A DNA stretch of 64,000 nt, from contig NZ_VFMX01000001.1 in assembly GCF_006715285.1 (NCBI RefSeq), positions 3,286,001-3,350,000 of the forward strand, read 5' to 3'. Positions 7,979 to 15,907 of the stretch are shown here, piece by piece (within the stretch, counting starts at the first letter, position 1; each line of letters starts with the position of its first letter). Below the pieces are notes generated by a model. The model had not been told where the DNA came from and made no database searches. It worked only from the letters and a program-made list of their open reading frames with translations. This stretch comes from Arthrobacter sp. SLBN-83 (lineage in GTDB: Bacteria > Actinomycetota > Actinomycetes > Actinomycetales > Micrococcaceae). A program made the translations under genes and the position numbers.

Positions 7979-9280
7979 ATGAGTGCCATCCAACCCCTGG
8001 CCGCCCGCATGCGGCCCACCTCCCTCGACCAGATCGTGGGCCAGGAGCACCTGGTCTTTCCCGGCTCGCCGCTCGAGCTGCTCGCCCAGGGCGAGGGTGC
8101 GACCTCGGTCCTGCTCTGGGGTCCGCCCGGCGTCGGCAAGACCACCATCGCCTCGGTGATCGCCCGCCAGACCAGCCGCCGCTTCGTCGAGCTCTCTGCG
8201 ACCAGCGCCGGCGTAGCCGATGTCCGCAAAACGCTCGCCGGAGCCCAGAAGGCCCTCGACGACGACCTCCAGACGTTCGTGTTCATTGACGAGATCCACC
8301 GCTTCTCCAAGGCGCAGCAGGACGTCCTCCTGCCCGCCGTGGAGGCCGGGGTCATCTCGCTCATCGGCGCGACCACCGAGAACCCGAGCTTCTCGGTCAA
8401 CTCGGCACTGGTCTCGCGCTCAATCCTGCTGGTCCTACGCCCTGTGGAGGACGGCGAGGTCGTGAACCTGCTCTCGCGTGCCCTAGAGGAGGACCCGGTC
8501 CTCTCAGCCACCGGGATCGGGTTCGCCGACCCCGCGCTGCAGATCATTGCAGGGCTGTCCAGCGGCGACGTCCGCCAGGCGCTGAACCGGCTGGAGACCG
8601 CTGTCGCAACTGCGCAGGCCGCAGGCAAGAGCGTCGTCGACCGCGAGGTGCTGGAGCAGGTCACCGGCGCTGCGCTGCAGCGTTACGACCGCGATGGCGA
8701 CCAGCACTACGACGTCGTCAGCGCATTCATCAAGAGCATGAGAGGCAGCGACCCGGATGCGGCCCTGCACTGGCTGGCCCGGATGATCGAGGCGGGGGAG
8801 GACCCGAGGTTCATCGCACGGCGCTTGGTGGTGCACGCCTCCGAGGACGTCGGCATGGCCGACCCCTCGGTGCTGGGCATCGCAGTGGCCGCCGCCCAGG
8901 CCGTCCAGCTGATCGGTATGCCCGAGGCGCGGCTCAACCTCGCTCAGGCAACGGTCGCAATCGCCACGGCCCCCAAGTCGCCGGCCGTCATCCGCGGCAT
9001 CGACCAAGCGCTGGAAGACGTCCGGCGCGGCCGGACCGGGAGCGTGCCAGTGCACCTGCGCGACGCGCACTACCCGGGCGCGAAGGGCCTCGGGCACGGA
9101 GAAGGCTACTTCTACCCTCACGACTTCGAACACGGAGTTGTCTTGCAGCAATACCTACCCGATGCCGTCCGCGGCACACAGTATTACCGTCCTACCGGCA
9201 ATGGCTTCGAACAAACCATCGCCAGACGGTTGGCTGCGATCGATCAGATGACCGTGGAGGACAGGAACCCCCTCGACTAG
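7979..9280 (+). CDS. rarA: Replication-associated recombination protein RarA (MgsA-like AAA+ ATPase)
   Basis: This is a full-length RarA/MgsA/WRNIP1 protein (433 aa). The start LAARMRPTSLDQIVGQEHL matches the family signature. Walker A is GPPGVGKTT (K54), Walker B is FIDEIHRF and sensor 1 is IGATTENP. After the AAA+ core comes the tetramerisation region with GSDPDAALHWLARMIEAGEDP and the C-terminal HYPGAKGLGHGEGYFYPHD, typical of the family. RarA acts at stalled replication forks. A chromosomal copy is normally present in actinomycetes, so this is an extra copy carried by the element. Confidence 0.93.
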   Translation: MSAIQPLAARMRPTSLDQIVGQEHLVFPGSPLELLAQGEGATSVLLWGPPGVGKTTIASVIARQTSRRFVELSATSAGVADVRKTLAGAQKALDDDLQTFVFIDEIHRFSKAQQDVLLPAVEAGVISLIGATTENPSFSVNSALVSRSILLVLRPVEDGEVVNLLSRALEEDPVLSATGIGFADPALQIIAGLSSGDVRQALNRLETAVATAQAAGKSVVDREVLEQVTGAALQRYDRDGDQHYDVVSAFIKSMRGSDPDAALHWLARMIEAGEDPRFIARRLVVHASEDVGMADPSVLGIAVAAAQAVQLIGMPEARLNLAQATVAIATAPKSPAVIRGIDQALEDVRRGRTGSVPVHLRDAHYPGAKGLGHGEGYFYPHDFEHGVVLQQYLPDAVRGTQYYRPTGNGFEQTIARRLAAIDQMTVEDRNPLD

Positions 9281-9302
9281 ATCGCGGACCAGAGGTAGAA
9301 CC

Positions 9303-9386
9303 GTGGCCGCATCATCCTGGATCGTCGCTGCATGGAAAATCACCAGCAAAGTCGTCGGCTTCCACAAGACCTACGAGAGGGGATGA
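9303..9386 (+). CDS. Possible 27-aa small ORF
   Basis: GTG 9303 follows AGAGGTAG and reads a hydrophobic then basic peptide (VAASSWIVAAWKITSKVV ending FHKTYERG). Its TGA overlaps an ATG (9383) of the next gene. The tight arrangement suggests translation, but the length makes this tentative. Confidence 0.35.
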   Translation: MAASSWIVAAWKITSKVVGFHKTYERG

Positions 9387-9388
9387 GC

Positions 9389-9751
9389 ATGATCAACGAC
9401 AACACTGAACGCGCGAGGCAGACCCCGGAGTCCGACAAGCCCAGGACTGTGGACGACCGACTCTCAGCAGATCTTGGTATCGACGTCGCCGCCGTCGAAG
9501 CGCAGGCACGGTTGCATCTCGACCTGCTGCGCATGCAGCGCCGCGAGCCCGGCGAACTAGGCTACGTGCTCATCGACCGGGAGTTCCATCCCCGCACAGC
9601 TGTCGTCTTCGCATCTCCCACAGAAGCCCGCAGCGCGCTGGAAGGCCACCCTTTGATCGATGCCCTCTGTGAGGAGGACAGCGTCGATGCACGGGTCCCG
9701 GATCCGGCCGTTCTCTCCGACCTCGCCTCCCGCGAAGTCATTTTGCCCTGA
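9389..9751 (+). CDS. Hypothetical acidic protein (120 aa)
   Basis: ATG 9389 has GAGAGGGG 6 nt upstream. ATG 9383, two codons earlier, overlaps the small ORF stop and is equally possible. The sequence has a helical segment (LSADLGIDVAAVEAQARLHLD) followed by a strand-rich part (GYVLIDREFHPRTAVVFAS). I recognise no family. Confidence 0.6.
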   Translation: MINDNTERARQTPESDKPRTVDDRLSADLGIDVAAVEAQARLHLDLLRMQRREPGELGYVLIDREFHPRTAVVFASPTEARSALEGHPLIDALCEEDSVDARVPDPAVLSDLASREVILP

Positions 9752-9779
9752 TCGCACGGAATCGCGAAGGAATGGAAAC

Positions 9780-10127
9780 ATGACCAACACCGGTATCTTC
9801 ACCCAATCAGCAACTTCAGTCCTGCAGGACGTCGAAGAGTTCTACTTCGGTGGCGCGCTTCCCTGGTACCACGGGAGCAAGCTGACAGAGGACGGCTTGC
9901 ACGTGAGCATCACACTTGACGATCCAGAGTCTGATGACGAGTCCAAGACCAAGGACTACGAGCTGTCGGCCGCCCAAATCAAGGAAGCCTTTCGAAAGGC
10001 CAAGCAGAAGGGGTACCACCTCTGCTGCTCTGCCGCCATCGAGTCCGAACAGCTCGGATTCGGCTGCGTCCAAGACCTTGACATCATCCTTCAGACCGCT
10101 TGCTACGGCGAGCTGGTCTTCGGCTGA
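9780..10127 (+). CDS. Hypothetical protein (115 aa)
   Basis: It starts 28 nt after the previous stop with GAAGGAATGG upstream. Features visible are FYFGGALPWYHGSKLTEDG, an acidic loop (DDPESDDESKTKDYE), a Cys pair (YHLCCSAAIE) and DLDIILQTACYGELVFG at the C terminus. It uses slightly more A/T-ending codons than its left-hand neighbours. It is the last gene of the first plus-strand block. The function is unknown. Confidence 0.6.
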   Translation: MTNTGIFTQSATSVLQDVEEFYFGGALPWYHGSKLTEDGLHVSITLDDPESDDESKTKDYELSAAQIKEAFRKAKQKGYHLCCSAAIESEQLGFGCVQDLDIILQTACYGELVFG

Positions 10128-10144
10128 CGCCGCACCGGCTCGAC

Positions 10145-10173
10145 TTCACCAGTGGAACTACTTCCACTAGGAT
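10145..10173 (+). promoter_or_regulatory. Promoter with palindromic operator (site 1 of 3)
   Basis: TTCACC (10145) and TAGGAT (10168) are separated by 17 nt. The whole spacer is the palindrome AGTGGAA-CTAC-TTCCACT (10151-10168), with perfect 7-bp arms. The same palindrome recurs at 15238 and 15799. A bound regulator would block RNA polymerase. The rest of the 160-nt gap up to 10288 holds nothing else I recognise. Confidence 0.65.
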
Positions 10174-10287
10174 GCAATCTCAGAGCTACCCAGTGGACAC
10201 GGACCCCAGCACAGCCGTCCTTGCTCCTTCGTGAAACCACCCTGCTCACCCTCACTTCGCCGACCTCGACCGATAGGCTCCGATCAC

Positions 10288-10977
10288 ATGAACGACCAGG
10301 AAGTGCGCCGCGGCGCAGGTATCTACAGCAAGCCGGTGCTGGGCTTCTACGACCTGCTCGTCGTGAAGTTCTCCAATTCGCTGGCCTGGCGATGCCCCAG
10401 CCAGCTCATGCTAGACCAGTACAACCGTTGCATCGGCACCCGCCATCTCGATGTCGGTCCCGGCACTGGTTGGTACCTCGCCAATGCCGACCTCCCCGAA
10501 TCTGCTGAGATCACACTCATGGACCTCAACGAAAACAGCGTGGAGCACGCAGCGTCCAGACTCGCCCACACCCACGTAAGCACCAGAGGTGTGACCGCGA
10601 ACGTCCTCGAACCGATCCCCGAGGCTCTCGGCCAATTCGATTCCATCGCGGCGAACTACGTCTTCCACTGCGTTCCCGGCTCCTGGGCGGACAAGGGCGT
10701 AGCTTTCAAACACCTAGGGGAGCGGCTCGCTGCTGACGGTGTGCTGTTCGGCAGTACCATCCTGGGCAGTGGCGTGAGCCACAACCTCATCGGCCGCGGC
10801 TTCATGGCCCTGTACAACCGCCTGGGCATCTTTCACAACCGCGAAGACGACGCCGCAGGACTTGAGGCTGCACTGCGGCGAAGCTTCGACCAAGTGAAGG
10901 TCGACGTCATCGGTACCGTGGCGGTGTTCAGTGCACGAAACCCGTTGCGAAACGGCGGGGCAGGTGGACTCGACTAA
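10288..10977 (+). CDS. Class I SAM-dependent methyltransferase
   Basis: The Rossmann-fold motif I is HLDVGPGTGWYL (about residues 52-63), followed by the acidic ribose-binding residue in ITLMDLNENSV and the NYVFHCVPG segment equivalent to motif IV. The 229-residue length suits a small-molecule methyltransferase of the methyltransf_11/25 type. The substrate cannot be read from sequence. The gene is expressed from the operator-containing promoter at 10145 and is convergent with the PAS/GAF-like gene; the two coding ends overlap by 4 nt. Confidence 0.85.
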   Translation: MNDQEVRRGAGIYSKPVLGFYDLLVVKFSNSLAWRCPSQLMLDQYNRCIGTRHLDVGPGTGWYLANADLPESAEITLMDLNENSVEHAASRLAHTHVSTRGVTANVLEPIPEALGQFDSIAANYVFHCVPGSWADKGVAFKHLGERLAADGVLFGSTILGSGVSHNLIGRGFMALYNRLGIFHNREDDAAGLEAALRRSFDQVKVDVIGTVAVFSARNPLRNGGAGGLD

Positions 10978-10985
10978 AAGTCGAG
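10969..10985. terminator. Short bidirectional hairpin at convergent gene ends
   Basis: CTCGACT-AAA-AGTCGAG, a perfect 7-bp stem, spans both stop codons of the converging genes. Confidence 0.45.
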
Positions 10986-12059
10986 CCTGATGACTGCATC
11001 CCGCCCTTCAGCCCCAGACCTGACTCCGGTGGCGGTGATGCGCACATTCTGCACGGAACCGTCGACCCGGCGAAGCGCCAGACCCATCGATTGAGAACGA
11101 GCGGTATCCCTCGCCGCAGCCGCGATGAACCTGTGCAACTCACCTGAAGCGTCAATGGCAAATTCACCAAGGCCGCCGACATACCCGAAGTCTTCCCGAC
11201 GCCACGATGGCGACGTCATAAGAACATCCAGCGTTGCAGAGTCGACGACGGCCATCGGTTCCTTGGCCAGGGCCATGACTCCGCGAAGCACGTCGTCCAC
11301 GCGCCCCGCATTGGCGTCTTGCTCGAAGGCCATATCGTGAAAAGTCTCCGGGGCCTCGTAACTGAAGCCCTGCAGATAGATCTTGTCGTGATCGGGCTCG
11401 ATCGGCGGAATCACGCCGACCAGGCGCATGTGCCGACGGTCCTGTGAAGCCGTGCCGTAACCTGTGACGATGTTGTAGGTCAGGCACCGGACCTTGCCCG
11501 TTACGCCCATCAGCCCGTCCTGGATGCCGTCGCGGATGAGGCTGTTCACGCGCATCCGGTCGGACTGGTCGATGAGCTCGCTCGCCCATTCCCCGGCTTC
11601 CCAATAGCCACTGCGCTGCTGGGCGACGCTTGTGTCGACGTCATAGATACGAAACAGGTTCCGGTCCCAGTACGTGCGCCGGCGCAGTGTTGGTTGACCG
11701 TCGGCGTCACGCTCGATCTCCCATTCCCAGCCACCGACCAGCGGTAGTTCCGGAAGCGGATCAGCCGCTTTGGCCACGCCGGCGAGGACACCGATCACCG
11801 TGGAGGTACGTGGAGAGAAGACGGGCCGTACCTCAACTGCCCACTGCTCGTCCGCATGGGGGACTGTCTCGGAAATTACATTGCCACTGCGCATCACCTG
11901 GGCGATGCGGTTCTCATCAAGTAGAAGACGCCTGGGAATTGCACGCGTGGGCTTCCGAGCGGAGACCGGACCACAGGGCTTATCGTCCACCAGAACCAGC
12001 TGCTTGCCGTCGCTTCCGCAGAAAAGGCCCCAGGAACCTACATCCAGCTGGACCTGCAT
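10974..12059 (-). CDS. PAS/GAF-like sensory protein, Rv3651-like
   Basis: ATG at 12059 lies just after the upstream SDR stop (TGATCATG). The ~360-residue soluble protein starts with VQLDVGSWGLFCGSDGKQLVL. A long region resembles PAS/GAF-type ligand sensors (GGWEWEIERDADGQPTLRRR with a W-E-W core, DRNLFRIYDVD). A C-terminal PAS-like part reads EPMAVVDSATLDVLMTSPSWR. The overall pattern reminds me of mycobacterial Rv3651-like proteins, but I recall that family only loosely. It carries no kinase, cyclase or HTH domain, so it probably signals through a partner. It is cotranscribed with the SDR. Confidence 0.55.
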   Translation of the reverse strand: MQVQLDVGSWGLFCGSDGKQLVLVDDKPCGPVSARKPTRAIPRRLLLDENRIAQVMRSGNVISETVPHADEQWAVEVRPVFSPRTSTVIGVLAGVAKAADPLPELPLVGGWEWEIERDADGQPTLRRRTYWDRNLFRIYDVDTSVAQQRSGYWEAGEWASELIDQSDRMRVNSLIRDGIQDGLMGVTGKVRCLTYNIVTGYGTASQDRRHMRLVGVIPPIEPDHDKIYLQGFSYEAPETFHDMAFEQDANAGRVDDVLRGVMALAKEPMAVVDSATLDVLMTSPSWRREDFGYVGGLGEFAIDASGELHRFIAAAARDTARSQSMGLALRRVDGSVQNVRITATGVRSGAEGRDAVIRLDF

Positions 12060-12061
12060 GA

Positions 12062-12760
12062 TCAAATACCGCCTGAGACCTGCACAGTGGCCCCCGACAT
12101 GTAGGTATTCTCCGCGGTGTGAATGATCGCCGAAGCGACTTCATCTGCCGTCCCGAACCGACCCAGCGGGATTCCTTCCAGCATTGCCATCCGTGCCTCC
12201 TCAGCAACATCAGCCATCATGTCCGTATCAGTTGCGCCGGGAGCAACAACGTTCACCCGGATGTTCCGGGCTGCGTACTCCCTGGCCATCGATCGTGCAA
12301 ACGCTTCCAATGCCCCCTTGGAGGCAGTGTAATTGCACTGGCCGACAACGCCGTACTTCACGGACATGGATGAAACCAGCACGATCGATCCGCCGCGCTG
12401 CCGCAGCATCGGCCCCAGGGCCGCCTTGCAGGCCAGCATCGGCCCGATCGCATTGACCTGCATGACCTCGCTCAGGTCCTCCTCGCTCATCCGCATGAGC
12501 AGCTTGTCGCGGGTGATCCCTGCTGCGACGACGAGCACATCCAGACCACCCAGGTCGGCGGCAGCCGCCTTGACGCCAGCTGCGATCGAATTACCGTCAC
12601 GCACATCCATCTCGAGGGGGAGCACCCCCTCGGGCACGGTCCCCCCGGTACGATGCGTACCCGCCGTCCGGTAGCCGGCGGAGAGCAGGGCTCGAGCCGT
12701 GGCCGCCCCGATCCCACGGGTTGCACCGATCACCAGGGCAGTTCTCCCCATGTCGCTCAT
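12062..12760 (-). CDS. Short-chain dehydrogenase/reductase (FabG-like)
   Basis: The start is ATG 12760 (MSDMGRTALVIGATRG), with GGGAGGG nine nt upstream; the frame is open further upstream but that extension is not SDR-like. NAD(P) binding is by GATRGIGAA, NAG is present as VAAGI, and the catalytic residues are Ser in VLVSSMSVKYG and Tyr/Lys in YTASKGALEAF. The C-terminal end (SGATVQVSGGI) is typical of 3-oxoacyl-ACP reductases. Its 232 residues fit the family. The oxidoreductase may act on a fatty-acyl or signal molecule with the nearby methyltransferase. That is inference from clustering. Confidence 0.88.
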   Translation of the reverse strand: MSDMGRTALVIGATRGIGAATARALLSAGYRTAGTHRTGGTVPEGVLPLEMDVRDGNSIAAGVKAAAADLGGLDVLVVAAGITRDKLLMRMSEEDLSEVMQVNAIGPMLACKAALGPMLRQRGGSIVLVSSMSVKYGVVGQCNYTASKGALEAFARSMAREYAARNIRVNVVAPGATDTDMMADVAEEARMAMLEGIPLGRFGTADEVASAIIHTAENTYMSGATVQVSGGI

Positions 12761-12782
12761 TTTTTTCTTACCCTCCCAGGTT

Positions 12783-12807
12783 GTAAAGTTGTGACACGGA
12801 ACTTTAC
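12783..12807. promoter_or_regulatory. Inverted repeat in divergent promoter region
   Basis: GTAAAGTT-GTGACACGG-AACTTTAC is a perfect 8-bp inverted repeat between the SDR (minus) and the peptidase gene (plus). A TTGACA lies at 12825-12830 on the plus strand. The repeat is a probable operator distinct from the AGTGGAA palindrome. Confidence 0.45.
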
Positions 12808-12876
12808 TGGACTTGTACCCCTTCGTTGACAAACGACAGGCGGTGTCCGCTCTTCTCGCTATTTAGAGGAACGCTG

Positions 12877-13434
12877 ATGCCTGCCTTCATTCCATCCGCT
12901 GCGACCGCCGATACGCCTCGGAACGGCCAGCCCCGTCACCCCCTGTTCGCCCGACTGATGCGCAAAGGCGCTGCCAAGATCGGTCCCACCAGCTGCACCC
13001 CGAAGCCCGCTCAGCTCGACCTCTTCGACTGGCCGAACGAGTTGAGCCTCGAAGCACTCGGGAAAGCCATCGCCTCAGCTTGCGGACTCGAGATCGTGAT
13101 ACGGCCCATCCCGGATGAGATGCGCCATCATGAGGTCAGCGGCCTCACTACTGTGATCGGACGAGTGGCCCACGTCTTCTACGACCCTGAGCTCCCGCCC
13201 CTCAACATTGAGCAGACAATCCTCCACGAGTTCGCCCATATCCTGCACGGCGACGTCCGGGCCGACACCGACTGCACCCATCTGCGCAGCATGTTCGACG
13301 ATCCGGTGGAGAAGCGCGCCGAGACCACCGGCATGCGGCTGATGGATGCTCTGCACCGGAAGCGGCGGGCATCGGAAGAACGCAGCGAGGTCCTCGCCTT
13401 CCTGTCCGGATCAAACGAGGACGGTGAGATCTGA
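12877..13434 (+). CDS. ImmA/IrrE-type metallopeptidase
   Basis: ATG 12877 follows AGAGGAACGCTG. The zinc-protease motif HEFAH (H117-H121) sits in TILHEFAHILHGDVRADTDC, followed by the downstream acidic and EKRAETTG helix expected for the third ligand. ImmA/IrrE proteins cleave or derepress XRE-type repressors, so the EspR-like regulator in the same cluster (15331) is a natural partner. Members of this group are often annotated as toxin components next to XRE genes in actinomycetes. The stop overlaps the next start (TGATG). Confidence 0.82.
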   Translation: MPAFIPSAATADTPRNGQPRHPLFARLMRKGAAKIGPTSCTPKPAQLDLFDWPNELSLEALGKAIASACGLEIVIRPIPDEMRHHEVSGLTTVIGRVAHVFYDPELPPLNIEQTILHEFAHILHGDVRADTDCTHLRSMFDDPVEKRAETTGMRLMDALHRKRRASEERSEVLAFLSGSNEDGEI

Positions 13435-14555
13435 TGACTGAGATCATCATTGTCGGTATCACCATGGGCCTGATCATCATCGTCTCTGCCCTGTATCAAG
13501 GACGCCGACGCCGGGTTAACCTTCTCAGGGTCACCTGTGCCGCCCTCTTCGTGGCCACGGTCTGCCGTGGCGTGGAGCCGCCCTTAGACGGACCTGCCGT
13601 CGACCTCCTCAAGCGCCTTGCCATCCTGACCGCCCAGGTATCCGTGGCGCTGCTCATCCTCACGTTCCGCGCGACTCCGCTTTCACGACGTGCAACCCGG
13701 TTCATCTACCTCTTCGCCGGGATCATCGCCCTGGGCGAGGCCGTGCTGGTGTGGTTCATCCCCGTCCATGCCGACGGCACCATCTACGACCGGGTCGACA
13801 TCGACGCCGCCCTTGCCCGCGGCCAGGCCTGGGCACTGATCTCCTACAACTTCCTGTACCTCTCTGCATTCGCCGCGGCAACTGCCGTAGTTGCCGTCGG
13901 CTGTTGGCGGACCATGACGCAGAAGAACCAACCCTTCTCCGCCCGCCTTCCGGTTGCATTCGTCTTTACGGGGGCCATCGGATCTGCCCTGTTCATCGGC
14001 TCATCACTCCTGGACCTCTTTGGCAGTCCGGTCGTCGGCGGAACTGAACTGAGGACACAACTCCTCGTCACCGTTGTCAGCTTCTTCTTCCTGGGACTCG
14101 CAACAGGGGTCATCCGCCGCATCAGCATAGAAACGCAGGTGAGGCTCGCGCTCCGCCTCGCGCACGAGGTCGTCGTACCTCTGTGGCGAACGACCACCAC
14201 TCTTCACCCCGACGTAAAGCTTCCGCCCGAAGACAGGCAGGGGTTCGATCAGCTGATGACGCTCTCAAGGCTCACCATCGAAACCCACGACGCGCTCAGA
14301 CTCATCCGCGAGGACCACGACCCCGCACTGGAACCCCTGCACAGGCAGCACCCCGAGGATCCGCACCTGTCGGCGGGGCTGGTGCGCCATCTCAGCGGCG
14401 AGAACGCCGTTCCCAGCCTCGGGTGGTTCACACTCGCCCTGAGCCGGCTCCGCACGCTCAAGCTGAAAGACGACGAAACCCTGGCCGCCTCTGTGCAGAG
14501 CCTCTACGAAATCCGTGTTGCGATGAGTGCCATGAATGGGGCGGACGGGCGATGA
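13434..14555 (+). CDS. Multi-pass membrane protein, MAB_1171c-like
   Basis: A 373-residue protein with about seven hydrophobic segments in its first 230 residues (IIIVGITMGLIIIVSAL, LAILTAQVSVALLILTF, FIYLFAGIIALGEAVLVWFI, FLYLSAFAAATAVVAVG, VAFVFTGAIGSALFIG, LLVTVVSFFFLGLATG). A cytosolic helical domain of ~140 residues follows. The layout matches the actinobacterial MAB_1171c-like putative transporter group, which I know mainly from its frequent pairing with ImmA/IrrE and XRE genes. No transported substrate is known. It is translationally coupled on both sides. Confidence 0.65.
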   Translation: MTEIIIVGITMGLIIIVSALYQGRRRRVNLLRVTCAALFVATVCRGVEPPLDGPAVDLLKRLAILTAQVSVALLILTFRATPLSRRATRFIYLFAGIIALGEAVLVWFIPVHADGTIYDRVDIDAALARGQAWALISYNFLYLSAFAAATAVVAVGCWRTMTQKNQPFSARLPVAFVFTGAIGSALFIGSSLLDLFGSPVVGGTELRTQLLVTVVSFFFLGLATGVIRRISIETQVRLALRLAHEVVVPLWRTTTTLHPDVKLPPEDRQGFDQLMTLSRLTIETHDALRLIREDHDPALEPLHRQHPEDPHLSAGLVRHLSGENAVPSLGWFTLALSRLRTLKLKDDETLAASVQSLYEIRVAMSAMNGADGR

Positions 14556-15190
14556 CCGGGAACGGGACGAATATCCGCATCCCCGCGGCCGGCGATCCTG
14601 CGACCCGGGCCGCCCGGATCCTCAGTGACGTGTTCGCGCCCGCTGTGTCCGTGTTCCTCATCTGCGTCCTCTGCGGCGTCACAGGCCACCCGCATACATG
14701 GGTTGGTCTCGGATGGGGCATCCTGATCGGCTCTTTCTGCGCAGTGATCCCGACAGCAACCATCCATGTCGCCGTGCGGCGCGAGCAGCTCACCGATCGA
14801 CACGTCACCCGGCGCGATCAGCGCTGGTGGGTCTTCCTGGTTTGCGTGGCGTCTGTGCTTGGAGGCATGGCAACGGCGGTGCTGCTGGACGCACCGCGCC
14901 CGCTGCTGTGGATCCTGCCGACGATGGTCGCCGGGCTCGTCCTTGCCGGGGGAGTGACCCTCCTGGGACCAAAAGTCTCCATGCACGCGTTCTGCTTCAC
15001 CTCCCTCGTCGTCCTCGCGGCGATGCGGCTCTCGCCCTGGTGGCTGCTTGCCCTCCCAACCCTGCTGCCCGTGGTCGCCTTCGCCCGGCTGAAGCTAAAG
15101 CACCACACACGCCTCGAGCTCGCACTCGGATCCGGCCTGGCGGCCGCCGTGATGCTCGGAGCCAGTGCGTACATGCCCACCGCCGGCTAG
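14552..15190 (+). CDS. Small polytopic membrane protein, PAP2-like neighbourhood
   Basis: ATG 14552 overlaps the previous stop (ATGA). The 212-residue protein has about six hydrophobic segments (VFAPAVSVFLICVLCGV, GLGWGILIGSFCAVI, WWVFLVCVASVLGGMATAV, LWILPTMVAGLVLAGGVTLLG, WWLLALPTLLPVVAFARL, LAAAVMLGASAYM). A short KVSMHAFCFT stretch resembles the S-x-H region of PAP2-type membrane phosphatases, but the full KX6RP/SGH signature is not clear. I call it membrane protein, possibly a degenerate PAP2 family member. Confidence 0.55.
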   Translation: MTGNGTNIRIPAAGDPATRAARILSDVFAPAVSVFLICVLCGVTGHPHTWVGLGWGILIGSFCAVIPTATIHVAVRREQLTDRHVTRRDQRWWVFLVCVASVLGGMATAVLLDAPRPLLWILPTMVAGLVLAGGVTLLGPKVSMHAFCFTSLVVLAAMRLSPWWLLALPTLLPVVAFARLKLKHHTRLELALGSGLAAAVMLGASAYMPTAG

Positions 15191-15237
15191 GACTGCCCGC
15201 CGCTCCGGCGCAGCGGGAAATGTGCCGATGCCACCGC

Positions 15238-15255
15238 ATTGGAAGATCTTCCACT
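15238..15255 (+). promoter_or_regulatory. Palindromic operator (site 2 of 3) before EspR-like gene
   Basis: ATTGGAA-GATC-TTCCACT contains a perfect 14-bp palindrome (TGGAAGATCTTCCA) and is followed directly by TAGTAT, a good -10 element. It has the same geometry as the site at 10151. Confidence 0.65.
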
Positions 15256-15330
15256 AGTATGAAGGTGTCGTCGCGTGCACCGTTCGCCTCGATGACTTCA
15301 TGTCTGAAATCACGAGGAGGATCCAGCTCC

Positions 15331-15738
15331 GTGACCATCGCCCAGCGACTAGAACGCTTGTTCGCGGAGACGGCGGGACCACACGGTCGCCCCGTCACCC
15401 TGCAGGAAATCGTCCAGAGAATGGAGCAGCGCGGCATCTCCTCGATGTCGCTCAGCTACCTGCAGCAACTGCGCAAGGGGGAGGCCCACAATCCCCGCCT
15501 GCAGCACCTCCGAGCCCTGGCCGACGCCTTCGACGTCCCCCTGTCCTACTTCCTGGAGGAGAACGAGCCAGACAGCGCCACCGAGCAGGAGCTGACCCCG
15601 CAGGAGCGCACCATCGCCCTGCGTGTGCACGGGCTCAGCGACGGCGCACTGGCCAGCATCCGGGCCATTGTGGAGCTGGCGCGCAAGAGCGAACAGCTCG
15701 ACGACCCGCCCAAGAGCCCTGATTCCGCTCAAGACTGA
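15331..15738 (+). CDS. XRE-family DNA-binding regulator, EspR-like
   Basis: GTG 15331 is preceded by GAGGAGG at 10 nt. The N-terminal ~75 residues are an HTH of the EspR/XRE type: RLERLFAETAGPHGRPVTLQ, the recognition segment SMSLSYLQQLRKGEAHNP, then HLRALADAFDVPLSYFLEE. A linker and C-terminal helix (GALASIRAIVELARKSEQ) resemble the EspR dimerisation region. Proteins of this class bind short sites and can bridge DNA. Its own promoter carries the AGTGGAA-N4-TTCCACT palindrome, so autoregulation is likely, with the ImmA-type peptidase as possible antagonist. Confidence 0.82.
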   Translation: MTIAQRLERLFAETAGPHGRPVTLQEIVQRMEQRGISSMSLSYLQQLRKGEAHNPRLQHLRALADAFDVPLSYFLEENEPDSATEQELTPQERTIALRVHGLSDGALASIRAIVELARKSEQLDDPPKSPDSAQD

Positions 15739-15798
15739 TCCCGCCGCGGGGTCCCACCACCCTGCGGACGTCTTCCTCGTGCCGGCGTTTGGTATTTG

Positions 15799-15816
15799 AG
15801 TGGAATCTTTTCCACT
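15799..15816 (+). promoter_or_regulatory. Palindromic operator (site 3 of 3)
   Basis: AGTGGAA-TCTT-TTCCACT with perfect 7-bp arms lies in the promoter region of the 15908 gene. TATTTG is directly upstream, and a weak CAGGAT -10 candidate is downstream. Confidence 0.6.
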
Positions 15817-15907
15817 CCTGTGGCAGGATGGGAACCACAGCCCGGCGATTCCGTACATCGTGATGTCCCGCCGGACTAAGGTGATCACGCCCGTGAAGGA
15901 GCATCAG

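Noticed and set aside
12760..12832. Upstream extension of the SDR gene (24 residues)
   Set aside because: The extension crosses the inverted repeat and promoter region; ATG 12760 has GGGAGGG at a proper distance and starts the Rossmann fold.
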